Shown piece after piece: positions 1 to 12,051 of a stretch of 32,948 bases of DNA. The position numbers and the translations under genes are program-made. How positions within the stretch are numbered: position 1 is the stretch's first letter; every line of letters begins with the position of its first letter. The stretch comes from Ramlibacter aquaticus. Its GTDB lineage: Bacteria > Pseudomonadota > Gammaproteobacteria > Burkholderiales > Burkholderiaceae_C. The notes under the pieces were generated by a model. That model was not told where the DNA came from, did no database searches, and worked only from the letters and a program-made list of their open reading frames with translations. Location of the stretch: positions 1-32,948 of the forward strand of contig NZ_JADDOJ010000045.1 of the NCBI RefSeq assembly GCF_015159745.1, read 5' to 3'.

Positions 1-57
1 GGGCAGGGCAGGCCCGCCGCCGTCACGGCAGCGCGGGCCCACCCGGGGCTCTGCGGC

Positions 58-1599
58 TCAGGCCGCGAGCTTGAACACCGAGACCGACTCCACCAGCGAC
101 TGGGCCTGGTCGCGCAGGCTCTGCGAGGCGGCCGCGGCCTGTTCCACCAGGGCCGCGTTCTGCTGGGTGGCCTCGTCCATGGCGTTCACGGCCTGGTGCA
201 CCTGGTCGATGCCCGTGGTCTGCTCCTGCGTCGCGCTGCCGATGCGCGCCATCAGCTCGGTCATGCGGCGCACGCTGTCCACCACCTCGTCCATGGTCGA
301 GCCGGCCTGGTGCACGCGCTGCGTGCCCGCCTCCACCCGCTGGAAGGATTCGGTGATCAGCGACTGGATCTCCTTGGCCGCCTCGGCGCTGCGGCTGGCC
401 AGGCTGCGCACCTCGCCAGCCACCACCGCGAACCCGCGGCCCTGGTCGCCGGCGCGCGCCGCCTCCACCGCGGCGTTCAGCGCCAGGATGTTGGTCTGGA
501 AGGCGATGCCGTCGATCACGCCGATGATGTCCACGATGCGGCGCGAGGACGCGTTGATCTCGCCCATGGTCTGCACCACCTCGGTCACCGCCTGGCCGCC
601 GCGCGCGGCGACCTCGAAGGCCGAGTCGGCCAGGCGGCCGGCCTCGCGCGAGGTGTCGGCGTTCTGCCGCACCGTGGTCGTCAGCTGCGCCATGGAGGCG
701 GCCGTCTGCTGCAGCGAGCTCGCCTGGTGCTCGGTGCGGCTGGACAGGTCCTGGTTGCCGCTGGAGATCTCGCCCGAGGCCAGGGCGATCGCCTCGGTGC
801 CCTCGCGCACCTGCTGCACCAGCCCGGCCAGGCGCTGGCGCATGGACTCGATGGCCGCCATCAGGCTGTGGCTGTCGCCGGCGCGCAGGGGCACCGGCTC
901 GCTCAGGTCGCCGGTGGCGATGCGCGAGGCCGCCGCGGCCGCCTGCGCCGGCTCGCCGCCCAGGCCGCGCTCGATGCTGCGCGCCGTGCCCAGCACCACC
1001 GCGGTGAGGAACAGGCCCACCACCGCCAGCACCGCGCCGGCGCGCCACAGGTCGGCGTGGAAGGCGGCGTCCAGGTCGTCCATGTACAGGCCGGTCATGT
1101 AGGTCCAGTCCCAGGGCTTGTACGCGGCGTCGTAGGCCAGCTTGGCCACCGGCGCCTTCTCGCCCGGCTTGGGCCACAGGTAGGCGGTGAAGCCGCCGCC
1201 GGCGGCCGTGGCCTTGAGCGCGTCCATGTAGACCAGGGTGCCGTCGGGGTCCTTGAAGGCCGCCGGGTCGGTGCCCACCAGCTCGGGCTTGAAGGGGTGC
1301 ATCAGCACCTTGTGCGAGTCCAGCACGGTGAAGTAGCCGCTGCTGCCGTAGCGCAGCTGCTGGATGCGACCCAGCGCCTGCGTGCGCGCGTCGGCGGCGG
1401 AGAGCTTGCCGGCCTGGGCCATCGCGTCGAAGTCCTTGGCGATGGACACGGCCATGTCGGAGACGGCCACCAGCTGGGCCTTGCGCTCGGCCAGGCGCAG
1501 CTGGCGCAGCTGCAGCACGTCCCAGCCCATCAGGGCCAGCAGGCAGAGCCAGCTCAGCAGCAGGGGGAGGATCAGTTTTTGCCGGAATGAGAGTTTCAT
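58..1599 (-). CDS. Methyl-accepting chemotaxis protein with single Cache sensor domain
   Basis: This is a membrane chemoreceptor that passes ligand occupancy to CheA/CheW. The 513-residue product has an N-terminal membrane helix (about residues 7-29), a periplasmic single-Cache domain (about 30-185, with a GYFTVLDSHKVLMHP stretch typical of sCache_2), a second membrane helix (about 190-210), a HAMP-like linker and a long signalling coiled coil. The conserved hairpin tip is visible as [20 protein letters not shown]. The C-terminus ends in VFKLAA, so there is no CheR-tethering pentapeptide of the NWETF type. The ATG at 1599 was chosen over an in-frame ATG 45 codons upstream because the membrane anchor starts right after it and a sigma-28-like promoter lies between the two. 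The natural ligand is unknown; sCache_2 receptors often bind small organic acids. Confidence 0.93.
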   Translation of the reverse strand: MKLSFRQKLILPLLLSWLCLLALMGWDVLQLRQLRLAERKAQLVAVSDMAVSIAKDFDAMAQAGKLSAADARTQALGRIQQLRYGSSGYFTVLDSHKVLMHPFKPELVGTDPAAFKDPDGTLVYMDALKATAAGGGFTAYLWPKPGEKAPVAKLAYDAAYKPWDWTYMTGLYMDDLDAAFHADLWRAGAVLAVVGLFLTAVVLGTARSIERGLGGEPAQAAAAASRIATGDLSEPVPLRAGDSHSLMAAIESMRQRLAGLVQQVREGTEAIALASGEISSGNQDLSSRTEHQASSLQQTAASMAQLTTTVRQNADTSREAGRLADSAFEVAARGGQAVTEVVQTMGEINASSRRIVDIIGVIDGIAFQTNILALNAAVEAARAGDQGRGFAVVAGEVRSLASRSAEAAKEIQSLITESFQRVEAGTQRVHQAGSTMDEVVDSVRRMTELMARIGSATQEQTTGIDQVHQAVNAMDEATQQNAALVEQAAAASQSLRDQAQSLVESVSVFKLAA

Positions 1600-1628
1600 G
1601 GCGGGCTTCGTGGGATGCAAAGCCCCCT

Positions 1629-1655
1629 GTTTCGGCCGATCCGGCGGGAACCTGA
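1629..1655 (-). promoter_or_regulatory. Sigma-28 (FliA)-like promoter of the chemoreceptor gene
   Basis: Read on the minus strand, TCAGGTTC (1655-1648), eleven bases, then GCCGAAAC (1636-1629) matches the FliA consensus TAAAGTTT-N11-GCCGATAA in spacing and at most positions. The expected transcript start is about 25 bases before the ATG at 1599. The same element precedes the other chemoreceptor gene in this window (21449-21475), which strengthens the call. Confidence 0.6.
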
Positions 1656-1738
1656 GCCGGGAATGCCCCAGGTCCCTGCAAAAGCCCGGGATTTTTCTAC
1701 GGATGACGAACGATTGCGTTGGTTTATGTTTCAATAGA

Positions 1739-1748
1739 GTGTTAACAC
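1739..1748. promoter_or_regulatory. Perfect 10-bp palindrome upstream of the STAS-like gene
   Basis: GTGTTAACAC is a perfect palindrome lying nine bases before the ATG at 1758, in an AT-richer patch. It could be a small operator. No regulator can be named from the sequence. Confidence 0.25.
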
Positions 1749-1757
1749 CCGAAGCGC

Positions 1758-2237
1758 ATGATCAACCTGCCCGCCTCCTGTTTCCGCCTCGCGGCCCACC
1801 GGGACGACAGCTTGCGCACGCTCATGGCCTCGGTGGACGCCGTGGCCGGCGTCACCTCTCCCGAAGGCCGGCGCCGTGTGCTGGTGGACCTGCGCGGCCT
1901 GGCACGCGCCATGCCGCACACCGAGGCGGTGATCCTGTGCCACCACATCGCCAGCGTGATGGTGGGCTCGCGCGTGGCCCTGCTGGCCGACGAGGTGGTG
2001 CGCGAGGGCGAGTCGGTGGCCAAGATGCTGGGCGGGCGCCTGCGCTGGTTCAGCGACCCGTCCGCCGCGATCACCTGGCTGGACTCGGCGCGCCTGCGCA
2101 ACGCCAGCCTGCGCGCGGCCAACGCCGCGCTGGCGCCCATCCTGGAGGCGGTGACCCGCCCGATGACGCGCCGCCCCTCGCCCGAGACGGCCACGGCGGC
2201 CGCCACCCGCGAGGCCTTCTCCGACTCGACGCTCTGA
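1758..2237 (+). CDS. STAS/SpoIIAA-like domain protein, function unknown
   Basis: The 159-residue product is cytoplasmic, with no signal peptide or membrane segment. The stretch VLVDLRGL, a following helix, SRVALLADEVV and a C-terminal RWFSDPSAAITWL follow the strand-helix pattern of SpoIIAA-like/STAS-fold proteins, where such an aspartate-tipped strand is followed by a short regulatory loop. The family is used in anti-sigma-factor antagonism and in poorly characterised sensory proteins. The last 50 residues are low in complexity and look disordered. It is transcribed divergently from the chemoreceptor and ends eight bases before the convergent cupin gene. A role in signalling is only suggested by the fold; I do not recognise a specific orthologue. 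Confidence 0.7.
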   Translation: MINLPASCFRLAAHRDDSLRTLMASVDAVAGVTSPEGRRRVLVDLRGLARAMPHTEAVILCHHIASVMVGSRVALLADEVVREGESVAKMLGGRLRWFSDPSAAITWLDSARLRNASLRAANAALAPILEAVTRPMTRRPSPETATAAATREAFSDSTL

Positions 2238-2245
2238 GCGCGGGC

Positions 2246-2527
2246 TCAGCCGCGGCGCGCGACCCAGTAGGTGGCGCCGGCCTCACCGTAGCGCTCGCTG
2301 TGCGGCGTGCCCCGCGCGAGTTCGAAGGTGTCGCCCGGCAACAAGCGCCGCGCCGGGCCCGTGCCCACCTGCAGCCACATCTCGCCGTCCGCGACGACGG
2401 CGTTGGCATCGAAGGGGTGGGTGTGCTCCTCGAGCACGGTACGCGCCTCCCAGCGCCGCTCCAGCACCTCGTCGAAGCCTTCGGCGAGCTTGCGGGTGCG
2501 GAATTCCTCGAACGTGGACAGGGTCAT
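2246..2527 (-). CDS. Small cupin-domain protein
   Basis: The 93-residue product is a single compact cupin barrel. The first cupin motif is seen as HTHPFDANAVVADGEMWLQVG, with paired histidines and a later glutamate as candidate metal ligands. The second is PGDTFELARGTPHSERYG, with a further histidine. The length suits a single-domain cupin with no appended DNA-binding domain, so it could be a small metal-dependent enzyme or a ligand-binding protein. The start at 2527 gives MTLSTFEEF; an in-frame ATG nine codons upstream adds only an unlikely basic leader. It is divergent from the large hybrid kinase and convergent with the STAS-like gene. The substrate cannot be read from the sequence. Confidence 0.8.
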   Translation of the reverse strand: MTLSTFEEFRTRKLAEGFDEVLERRWEARTVLEEHTHPFDANAVVADGEMWLQVGTGPARRLLPGDTFELARGTPHSERYGEAGATYWVARRG

Positions 2528-2616
2528 GGTGCGGTCTCCGGGGTGCTCCCGCACTGTAGCGTGGCGGCCGCGGTCCGGGGATCTGGGGCGGCAATGCCCC
2601 GCTTTTCGATCGCGCC

Positions 2617-6249
<3,633 letters not shown>

Positions 6250-6268
6250 GGCCCGCGGCCCGCCGGGC

Positions 6269-7015
6269 TCAGGCGGCCAGCAGGTCCTCGTCGCTGCGCA
6301 CGCCGGCCATGCGGCGGTCGAGCCGGGCGCCGGATTCGGCTTTTTCCAGTCGGTAGCCGAAGCCGTACACCGACACCAGGCGCAGTTCCGCCTCGCTCTC
6401 CAGGCCCAGCTTGCGGCGCAGCCGGCTGATGTGCGTGTCCAGGGTGCGGGTGCTGGAGCCGGGCTCGTTGTTCCACACCTGCTCCAGCAGCTGCTTGCGC
6501 GAGACCGTGCGCCCCAGCGCCGCGAAGAGGTGGAAGGCGAGGTCGAACTCCTTCTGCGTCAGGCGCACCGGGCGGCCCTCGCAGGTGATGTCGCGCCCTT
6601 CCACGTCGATGGCAAAGCGGCCGATCCGGCCCGAGGACACGCCCTGCTCGCCGCGCACGCGGCGCAGCACCGCCTGCACGCGCGCGAGCAGCGCCATGGC
6701 GCGCGGCGGCTTGACCACGTAGTCGTCGGCGCCGGCGTTGAGCGCGCGCACCACGTCGCGCTCGTCGTCGTTGGCCGTCACCACGATGACGGGCATCTCC
6801 GAGCGCAGGCTGCCGCGCAGCATGCGGATCACGTCCTCCCCGGTGCCGTCGGGCAGCCGCCAGTCCAGCAGCAGCAGGCCGTAGTCGCCCAGCTGCAGCC
6901 CCAGCATCAGCGCCTGGATGCTGTCGAAGCTCTCGAATTCATAGCCGCCCATGCCCAGCAGCCGCTGGAAGAGCAGGCTCTGGTTGGGGTCGTCTTCCAG
7001 GATCGCGATTCGCAT
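6269..7015 (-). CDS. OmpR/PhoB-family response regulator
   Basis: A 248-residue two-domain transcription factor. The receiver (1-118) has the acidic pocket EDD (7-9), phospho-acceptor Asp51 in [11 protein letters not shown], Thr80 and Lys102 in YVVKPP. The winged-helix output domain (about 128-228) has [21 protein letters not shown], the recognition helix [16 protein letters not shown] and the C-terminal hairpin VYGFGYRLE. About 20 residues follow, rich in Arg and Asp. The gene is convergent with the multi-PAS kinase (20 bases between stops) and lies downstream of the membrane hybrid kinase on the same strand. Either could be its partner, but no classical non-hybrid kinase is adjacent, so the pairing is unproven. 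Confidence 0.93.
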   Translation of the reverse strand: MRIAILEDDPNQSLLFQRLLGMGGYEFESFDSIQALMLGLQLGDYGLLLLDWRLPDGTGEDVIRMLRGSLRSEMPVIVVTANDDERDVVRALNAGADDYVVKPPRAMALLARVQAVLRRVRGEQGVSSGRIGRFAIDVEGRDITCEGRPVRLTQKEFDLAFHLFAALGRTVSRKQLLEQVWNNEPGSSTRTLDTHISRLRRKLGLESEAELRLVSVYGFGYRLEKAESGARLDRRMAGVRSDEDLLAA

Positions 7016-7042
7016 GCCGGGGCTCCCGTCGATTGAAACAAC

Positions 7043-7070
7043 ATTATGACGGAATACATTCTAAACACAA
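7043..7070 (-). promoter_or_regulatory. Possible sigma-70 promoter of the response-regulator gene
   Basis: In an AT-rich patch upstream of the ATG at 7015, the minus strand has TTGTGT (7070-7065), 16 bases, then CATAAT (7048-7043), a near match to TATAAT. The contrast with the surrounding GC-rich DNA supports a promoter here, but the -35 match is weak. Confidence 0.4.
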
Positions 7071-7124
7071 AAATCGAATAGCGCCCCGGGTGGTTTCCAC
7101 AGGGGTGCCGCGGCCGCCGGGCGC

Positions 7125-9479
7125 TTACAGCGTGGACAGGATCCCGGGGTCCACCGGCTTGGTCCAGTGGGCGTCGAAGCCGGCCTGCTGCGACTGGCGC
7201 CTGTCCTCCGGCTGGCCCCAGCCCGTGAGCGCGACCAGGCGCGGGCGCGGCCGGCCCTCGGCCATCTGGTGGATGCGCCTGGCGACCTCGTGGCCGCTGA
7301 TGTCGGGCAGGCCGATGTCCAGCAGCACCACGTCGGGCGGGGCGGCGCGGCAGGCTTCCAGCGCGGCCTGGCCGTCGTGCGCGACGCGCGGCCGGTGGCC
7401 CATCATCTCCAGCAGCGAGGCCAGGGATTCGGCGGCGTCCACGTTGTCGTCCACCACCAGCACCGACTTGCCGGCGGCGGCCGCGGCCGGTTCAGGGGCC
7501 TGCGGCGCCTCCGGCCGCGGCGCGGCCGCCAGCACCGGCAGCCAGGCCTCGAAGCGGCTGCCCTTGCCGGGGCCCTCGCTGTGCGCGCTGATGCGCCCGC
7601 CGTGCATCTCGAGGATGGCGCGCACCAGGTAGAGGCCCACGCCCAGCCCCTGGCGCGCGGCACCGCCCGCCTGGCTGAAGAGCTCGAAGGCATGCGCCAG
7701 GAAGGCCGGCTGCATGCCGATGCCGTTGTCCGCCACGCTGACGCGGTGGCCGTCCGCGCCGGCCTGGGCCGTGAGGCGGATGCGGCCGCCCGTGGGCGTG
7801 TACTTCACCGCGTTGTTCAGCAGGTTGGCGAAGACCTGGGTCAGCCGCACCGCATCGCCCAGCACCTGCATGGGCGCCTCGGGCAGCTGCAGCTCCAGCA
7901 CGTGGCCGGCCTCCACGGCCTGCGGGCGGCAGCTGTCGGCCGCGGCCTGCAGCACCTCGCGCAGGTCCAGCGGGACGCGCCGCAGCTCGATCTTGCCGGA
8001 GTTGATGCGCGCCATGTCCAGCAGGTCGTCCACCAGCCGGGCCAGGTGGTGGCCCTGCCGCTCCAGGATGGGCAGCACCTTGGCCAGGGCGGCGGCCGGG
8101 TCCGGCGCCCGGCGCAGGATGGCCAGGCCGTTGGCCAGCGGGGCGAGCGGGTTGCGCAGCTCGTGCGCGAGCGTGGCCAGGAACACGTCCTTGGCCGCGT
8201 CGGCGTCGCGCAGCGCCTGCACCAGCGAGGCGTTTTCCAGGGCGACGGCGGCCCGTGCCGCCAGGTCCATCGCCTGGGCCAGCTCGCGCTCGCCATAGGT
8301 GCGGCGCGATTCGGCGCTGACGAAGGCGATCACGCCCAGCGCGCGGCCCGGGCCCGGGATGGGCACCGCCATCCAGGAGTGCAGGCCCAGCGCGCGGATG
8401 GCCGCCAGCTCCGCGGGATCGGCGATGCCCTCGCGCAGCATCGCGTCCGTGATCTCGGGCACCAGCCCCGGCTCGCCGGTCATGGCGACCTTCCACTCGC
8501 CGCCGGTGCCGGGGCGGGGCGGGTACTTGGCGTGGATCTCGCGCGCCAGCTGCTCCTTGGCGGGGTCCGTGTGGGCCACGGCGAGGCGCTCCAGCCGTTC
8601 GCCGGCCAGCAGGTCCACGGTGCACCAGTCGGCGAAGTGGGGCACGGCCAGCCGCGCGATGCGGGCCAGCGCCTGCTGGCGGTCGCCCACGGCCGCCAGC
8701 TCGCGGCTGGCGTGCAGCAGGAACTCGCGGTCGGCCTCCTCGCGCTTGCGGGCGTCGATGCCGGTGCACACGCCCATCATGAGCAGGCGGCCGGTGACCG
8801 GCTCGCGCGTGGTGCTGCCGCGCCCTTCCAGCCAGTGGGCGCTGCCGTCCGGCCAGCGCACCCGGTACTCGACGCGGTGGTCCTGCTGCTGGCGGGCCGC
8901 GGCGTCCACGGCCGCGAACAGGGTGGCCCGGTCGTCCTCGTGCACCAGGCTGAAGTAGTCGGCCGGCGGCGGGCCCTGGGGCGGCAGCCCGTGCAGCGCA
9001 TACATCTGCGGCGACCACCAGTGCTGCCCCGCGGTCCAGTCGGATTGCCACAGCGCCATGTTGCCGGCCGCGAGCGCCAGGTTCAGGCGCTTCTCGGTGG
9101 CGTCCTGGCGCAGCAGCAGGGTGCGCGCATGGCTGGTGACGGCGGCGCCCAGCGCGCAGGCGGCGAAGAAGGCCCCCATGAGGATGCGGTCGGCTTCGCG
9201 CCGGATCTCGAAGCTGCCGATGGGCTCCATCCAGGCCCAGGCGATGCACACGCCGCTGACCACGGTCGACAGCACGGCCGGACGCCAGCCCGACAGGAAG
9301 GCGACCAGCAGCACGGCCGGCAGGAAGGGCAGCAGCGGGGCGCGGCCGTCCAGCATGTGCTGCAGCGGCACGTTGAGCAGCGCGGCCGTGGCCGGGATGA
9401 GCAAGGCGCAGGCCCAGCGCACCCAGGGGTTGCGCAGGGGGACCAGGGCGACGGCTCGTTCCATGGGGTGTTGGGCCAA
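7125..9479 (-). CDS. Membrane-anchored hybrid histidine kinase (DUF4118-PAS-GAF-HisKA-HATPase-REC)
   Basis: A 784-residue sensor kinase. Residues about 20-125 form four hydrophobic helices resembling the DUF4118/KdpD-type membrane domain. A PAS domain follows (about 132-250, with WSPQMYALHGLP and HEDDRATLF), then a GAF-like domain (about 265-415). HisKA has His439 in LAHELRNPLAPL. The ATPase domain has NLLNNAVKYTP, DNGIGM and GLGVGLYLVR, and a C-terminal receiver carries Asp721 in VVLLDIGLPD. The product ends soon after the receiver Lys in WTKPVD. The start could also be the ATG five codons downstream at 9464. It lies 133 bases downstream of coxL on the same strand, so read-through from the cox operon is possible, but a separate promoter is as likely. 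The sensed signal is unknown. Confidence 0.92.
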   Translation of the reverse strand: MAQHPMERAVALVPLRNPWVRWACALLIPATAALLNVPLQHMLDGRAPLLPFLPAVLLVAFLSGWRPAVLSTVVSGVCIAWAWMEPIGSFEIRREADRILMGAFFAACALGAAVTSHARTLLLRQDATEKRLNLALAAGNMALWQSDWTAGQHWWSPQMYALHGLPPQGPPPADYFSLVHEDDRATLFAAVDAAARQQQDHRVEYRVRWPDGSAHWLEGRGSTTREPVTGRLLMMGVCTGIDARKREEADREFLLHASRELAAVGDRQQALARIARLAVPHFADWCTVDLLAGERLERLAVAHTDPAKEQLAREIHAKYPPRPGTGGEWKVAMTGEPGLVPEITDAMLREGIADPAELAAIRALGLHSWMAVPIPGPGRALGVIAFVSAESRRTYGERELAQAMDLAARAAVALENASLVQALRDADAAKDVFLATLAHELRNPLAPLANGLAILRRAPDPAAALAKVLPILERQGHHLARLVDDLLDMARINSGKIELRRVPLDLREVLQAAADSCRPQAVEAGHVLELQLPEAPMQVLGDAVRLTQVFANLLNNAVKYTPTGGRIRLTAQAGADGHRVSVADNGIGMQPAFLAHAFELFSQAGGAARQGLGVGLYLVRAILEMHGGRISAHSEGPGKGSRFEAWLPVLAAAPRPEAPQAPEPAAAAAGKSVLVVDDNVDAAESLASLLEMMGHRPRVAHDGQAALEACRAAPPDVVLLDIGLPDISGHEVARRIHQMAEGRPRPRLVALTGWGQPEDRRQSQQAGFDAHWTKPVDPGILSTL

Positions 9480-9612
9480 TGTACTCCAGCCTGCTGCGGC
9501 TGTGGCGCCCGCGGCCGCGCAAGGCGTGGCTGGGCTGGAAGGTGCCGCGCCAGCGCGGCGGTGCGGGCCGGAGGGCGTCGGGGCTGCGCCGCGCGGGCGC
9601 AGCGCGACGCGC

Positions 9613-12051
9613 TCAGCCCACGTGGCCCAGGGCGCGCAGGATCTTCTCCGGCGTGGCGGGCTGCGACCAGACCTGCGCCTGCAGGGGCGCCAGCGCGTCG
9701 TTGATCGCGTTCATCACCGCCGCGGGCGCGCCCGCGGTGCCGGCCTCGCCGGCGCCCTTGGCGCCGAGCTGGCTGCTGCGCGTGGGCGTTTCCACGTGGG
9801 CGACGACGATGTCGGGCATCTCGCCGCTCATGGGCACCAGGTAGTCGGCCAGGCTGGCGTTGCGCATCAGGCCCTCGTCGTCGTAGAGGCACTCCTCCAG
9901 CAGCGCGCCGCCGATGCCCTGCACGATGGCGCCGCGGATCTGCTCGTCCACCAGGCCGGGGTTGATGACACGGCCGCAGTCCTCCACCGCCCAGTGCTTG
10001 AGCAGCTTCACGAAGCCGGTCTCGGTGTCCACCTCGACATAGGCGGCCTGGATGCCGTTGGTGAAGATGAAGGGGTAGTCGCGCTGCGCGTAGTGCCGCG
10101 TCACCATCAGCTCGGGCGTGAAGTCCGCGGGCAGGGTGTCGGAGCGGTAGTAGGCGATGCGGCCCAGCTCGGCGAAGGGAAGCAGGGTCTTGCCCGTGCC
10201 GCGCTCGACCACCTCGCCGCGGTGCACCGCGAGCTCCGCCACCTCGCGCTTGAGGATCACCGCGGCCAGCTGCAGGACGTTGGCCCGCAGCGCCTGGCCC
10301 GCGAGCAGCACGGCCTCGCCGCCGATGCCGGCGCCGCGCGAGGCCCAGGTGCCGCCGCCGTAGGGCGTGACGTCGGTGTCGCCGGTCACCACGCGCACCT
10401 TGTCCAGGTCCACGCCCACCGCGTCGGCCGCGATCTGGCGGAAGATGCCCTCGTTGCCCTGGCCCTGCTCGCCCACGCCGCTCATCACCACGATCGCGCC
10501 GGAGGGGTCCAGCCGCATCGTGGCGCCGTCCTGCGAGGCGATGCGCGCGCCGCCCACGCCGTAGAAGGCCGCGCTCGGGTTGGTCAGCTCGATCAGCGTC
10601 GCGAAGCCGATGCCGCGGTGGATGCCCTGGGCCCGCAGCGCCTTCTGCTCGGCCAGCAGGGCGGGGTAGTCCATCAGCGTGCGGATCTTCGCCAGGCACT
10701 GGTCGTGCGACAGGCTCTCGAGCTTGATGCCGCTGGCCCCGGTGGCCGGGTAGGCGTCGTCGGGGATCACGTTGCGCTGGCGGAATTCCAGCGGGTCCAT
10801 GCCGATCTTGCGCGCCGCCAGGTCCACCAGGCCCTCGGTCACCGCGCAGGCGATGGGGTGGCCCACGCCGCGGTACTGGCAGGTCGGCGTCTTGTTCTGG
10901 AACACCACGTCCAGGTGGGCGCGGTACTGCTTGTGCTTGTAGGGCCCGCCCACCAGGTTCACCACCTGGTTGCCCTCGATCGCGCTGGTGCGCGGGAACA
11001 TGGAGTAGGGGCCGATGCCGGTCAGGTCGTCGATCTCGAAGGCCAGGATCTCGCCGTCCCGGTTGCAGGCGATGCGGCCCTTCACGCGGTGGTGGCGGGC
11101 GTGGATGTCGCTGGTGAAGGACTCCAGCCGGTCGGCCATGAACTTCACCGGCCGGCGGCACAGCATGGACAGCGCCACGGTGGCGAAGTCGTCCGGGTAG
11201 GCGTGCACCTTGATGCCGAAGGAGCCGCCCACGTCGCGGCAGATCACGCGCACGGCCGACTCGGGCAGGTCGAACTGGCGGGCGTACAGGTCCTGCATCA
11301 TGTGCGGGGCCTGGAACGAGTGGTACACGGTGAGGCGCTGGTCGCCCGGGTTCCAGTCGGCCAGCACGGCGCGCGGCTCCAGGGTCACGCCGGTGTGGCG
11401 GCCGAATTCGAAGGTGGCCTCGGCCACGGCGTCGGCCCGGGCGAAGGCCTCGTCCACGCCGCCGGTGTCCAGGTGGCGGGTGAAGCAGAGGTTGTCGCCC
11501 AGCTCGGGGTGGATCAGCGGCGTGGTGGGCGCGAGCGCGGCCTCCATGTCGACCACCGGCGGCAGGCGCTCGAAGTCCACCTGCACCAGCTGCAGCGCGT
11601 CCTCGGCCTGCTCGCGCGTCTCGGCCACCACGGCCAGCACCGGCTCGCCCTGCCAGCAGGCCCTTTCCATGGCCAGCGGGTACTGCGGGGCCGACTTCAT
11701 GCCCGCCAGGTGCGCCAGCGTGGCGACCCAGGGCTTGCAGACGGCGGCGATGTCCTGCCCGTCGGCGATGCGGATCACGCCGGGCATCCGGCGCGCGGCC
11801 TCCACGTCGATGCGCAGGATGCGCATGTGCGCCACCGGGCTGCGCCAGAACACCACGTGCGCCATGCGCGGCAGCTCGATGTCGTCCAGGAACTGGCCGC
11901 GTCCTTCGACCAGGCGGCGCGCGCTGGGGCGCTCGGCGTTGCTGCCGATGTAGCGCGGGTCCTCGGTGACGGGCGGCAGCAGCTTCTCCTGCTCGGTGCG
12001 CGGGCGCTCCTCGACCTCGACGCCGGCGCGGGGGTGCAGGGCGGTGCTCAT
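9613..12051 (-). CDS. Molybdenum hydroxylase large subunit (xanthine dehydrogenase/CoxL family, not CO dehydrogenase)
   Basis: The 812-residue product is the molybdopterin-cytosine-dinucleotide-binding catalytic subunit of a three-subunit hydroxylase that inserts water-derived oxygen into an aromatic ring or aldehyde. The start gives MSTALHPRAGV, overlapping the end of the FeS-subunit gene by ATGA. The family signatures RPSARRLVEGRGQFLDD, FQAPHMMQ, DVGGSFGIK and VEDCGRVINPGLVDEQIRGAIVQGIG are present, as is the catalytic glutamate Glu769 in AKGAGEAGTAGAP. The active-site loop reads QYRGVGHP (Tyr393-Gly397), resembling the form II loop AYRGAGR and not the AYxCSFR loop of true aerobic CO dehydrogenases, and there is no active-site Cys. 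Its neighbours favour a ring compound as substrate. No xdhC/coxDEF-type maturation gene is present in the window. Confidence 0.93.
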   Translation of the reverse strand: MSTALHPRAGVEVEERPRTEQEKLLPPVTEDPRYIGSNAERPSARRLVEGRGQFLDDIELPRMAHVVFWRSPVAHMRILRIDVEAARRMPGVIRIADGQDIAAVCKPWVATLAHLAGMKSAPQYPLAMERACWQGEPVLAVVAETREQAEDALQLVQVDFERLPPVVDMEAALAPTTPLIHPELGDNLCFTRHLDTGGVDEAFARADAVAEATFEFGRHTGVTLEPRAVLADWNPGDQRLTVYHSFQAPHMMQDLYARQFDLPESAVRVICRDVGGSFGIKVHAYPDDFATVALSMLCRRPVKFMADRLESFTSDIHARHHRVKGRIACNRDGEILAFEIDDLTGIGPYSMFPRTSAIEGNQVVNLVGGPYKHKQYRAHLDVVFQNKTPTCQYRGVGHPIACAVTEGLVDLAARKIGMDPLEFRQRNVIPDDAYPATGASGIKLESLSHDQCLAKIRTLMDYPALLAEQKALRAQGIHRGIGFATLIELTNPSAAFYGVGGARIASQDGATMRLDPSGAIVVMSGVGEQGQGNEGIFRQIAADAVGVDLDKVRVVTGDTDVTPYGGGTWASRGAGIGGEAVLLAGQALRANVLQLAAVILKREVAELAVHRGEVVERGTGKTLLPFAELGRIAYYRSDTLPADFTPELMVTRHYAQRDYPFIFTNGIQAAYVEVDTETGFVKLLKHWAVEDCGRVINPGLVDEQIRGAIVQGIGGALLEECLYDDEGLMRNASLADYLVPMSGEMPDIVVAHVETPTRSSQLGAKGAGEAGTAGAPAAVMNAINDALAPLQAQVWSQPATPEKILRALGHVG

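Noticed and set aside
1600..1734. A 45-residue N-terminal extension of the first chemoreceptor
   Set aside because: It would put the signal anchor inside the protein and would include the predicted promoter in coding sequence; the ATG at 1599 is the normal start.
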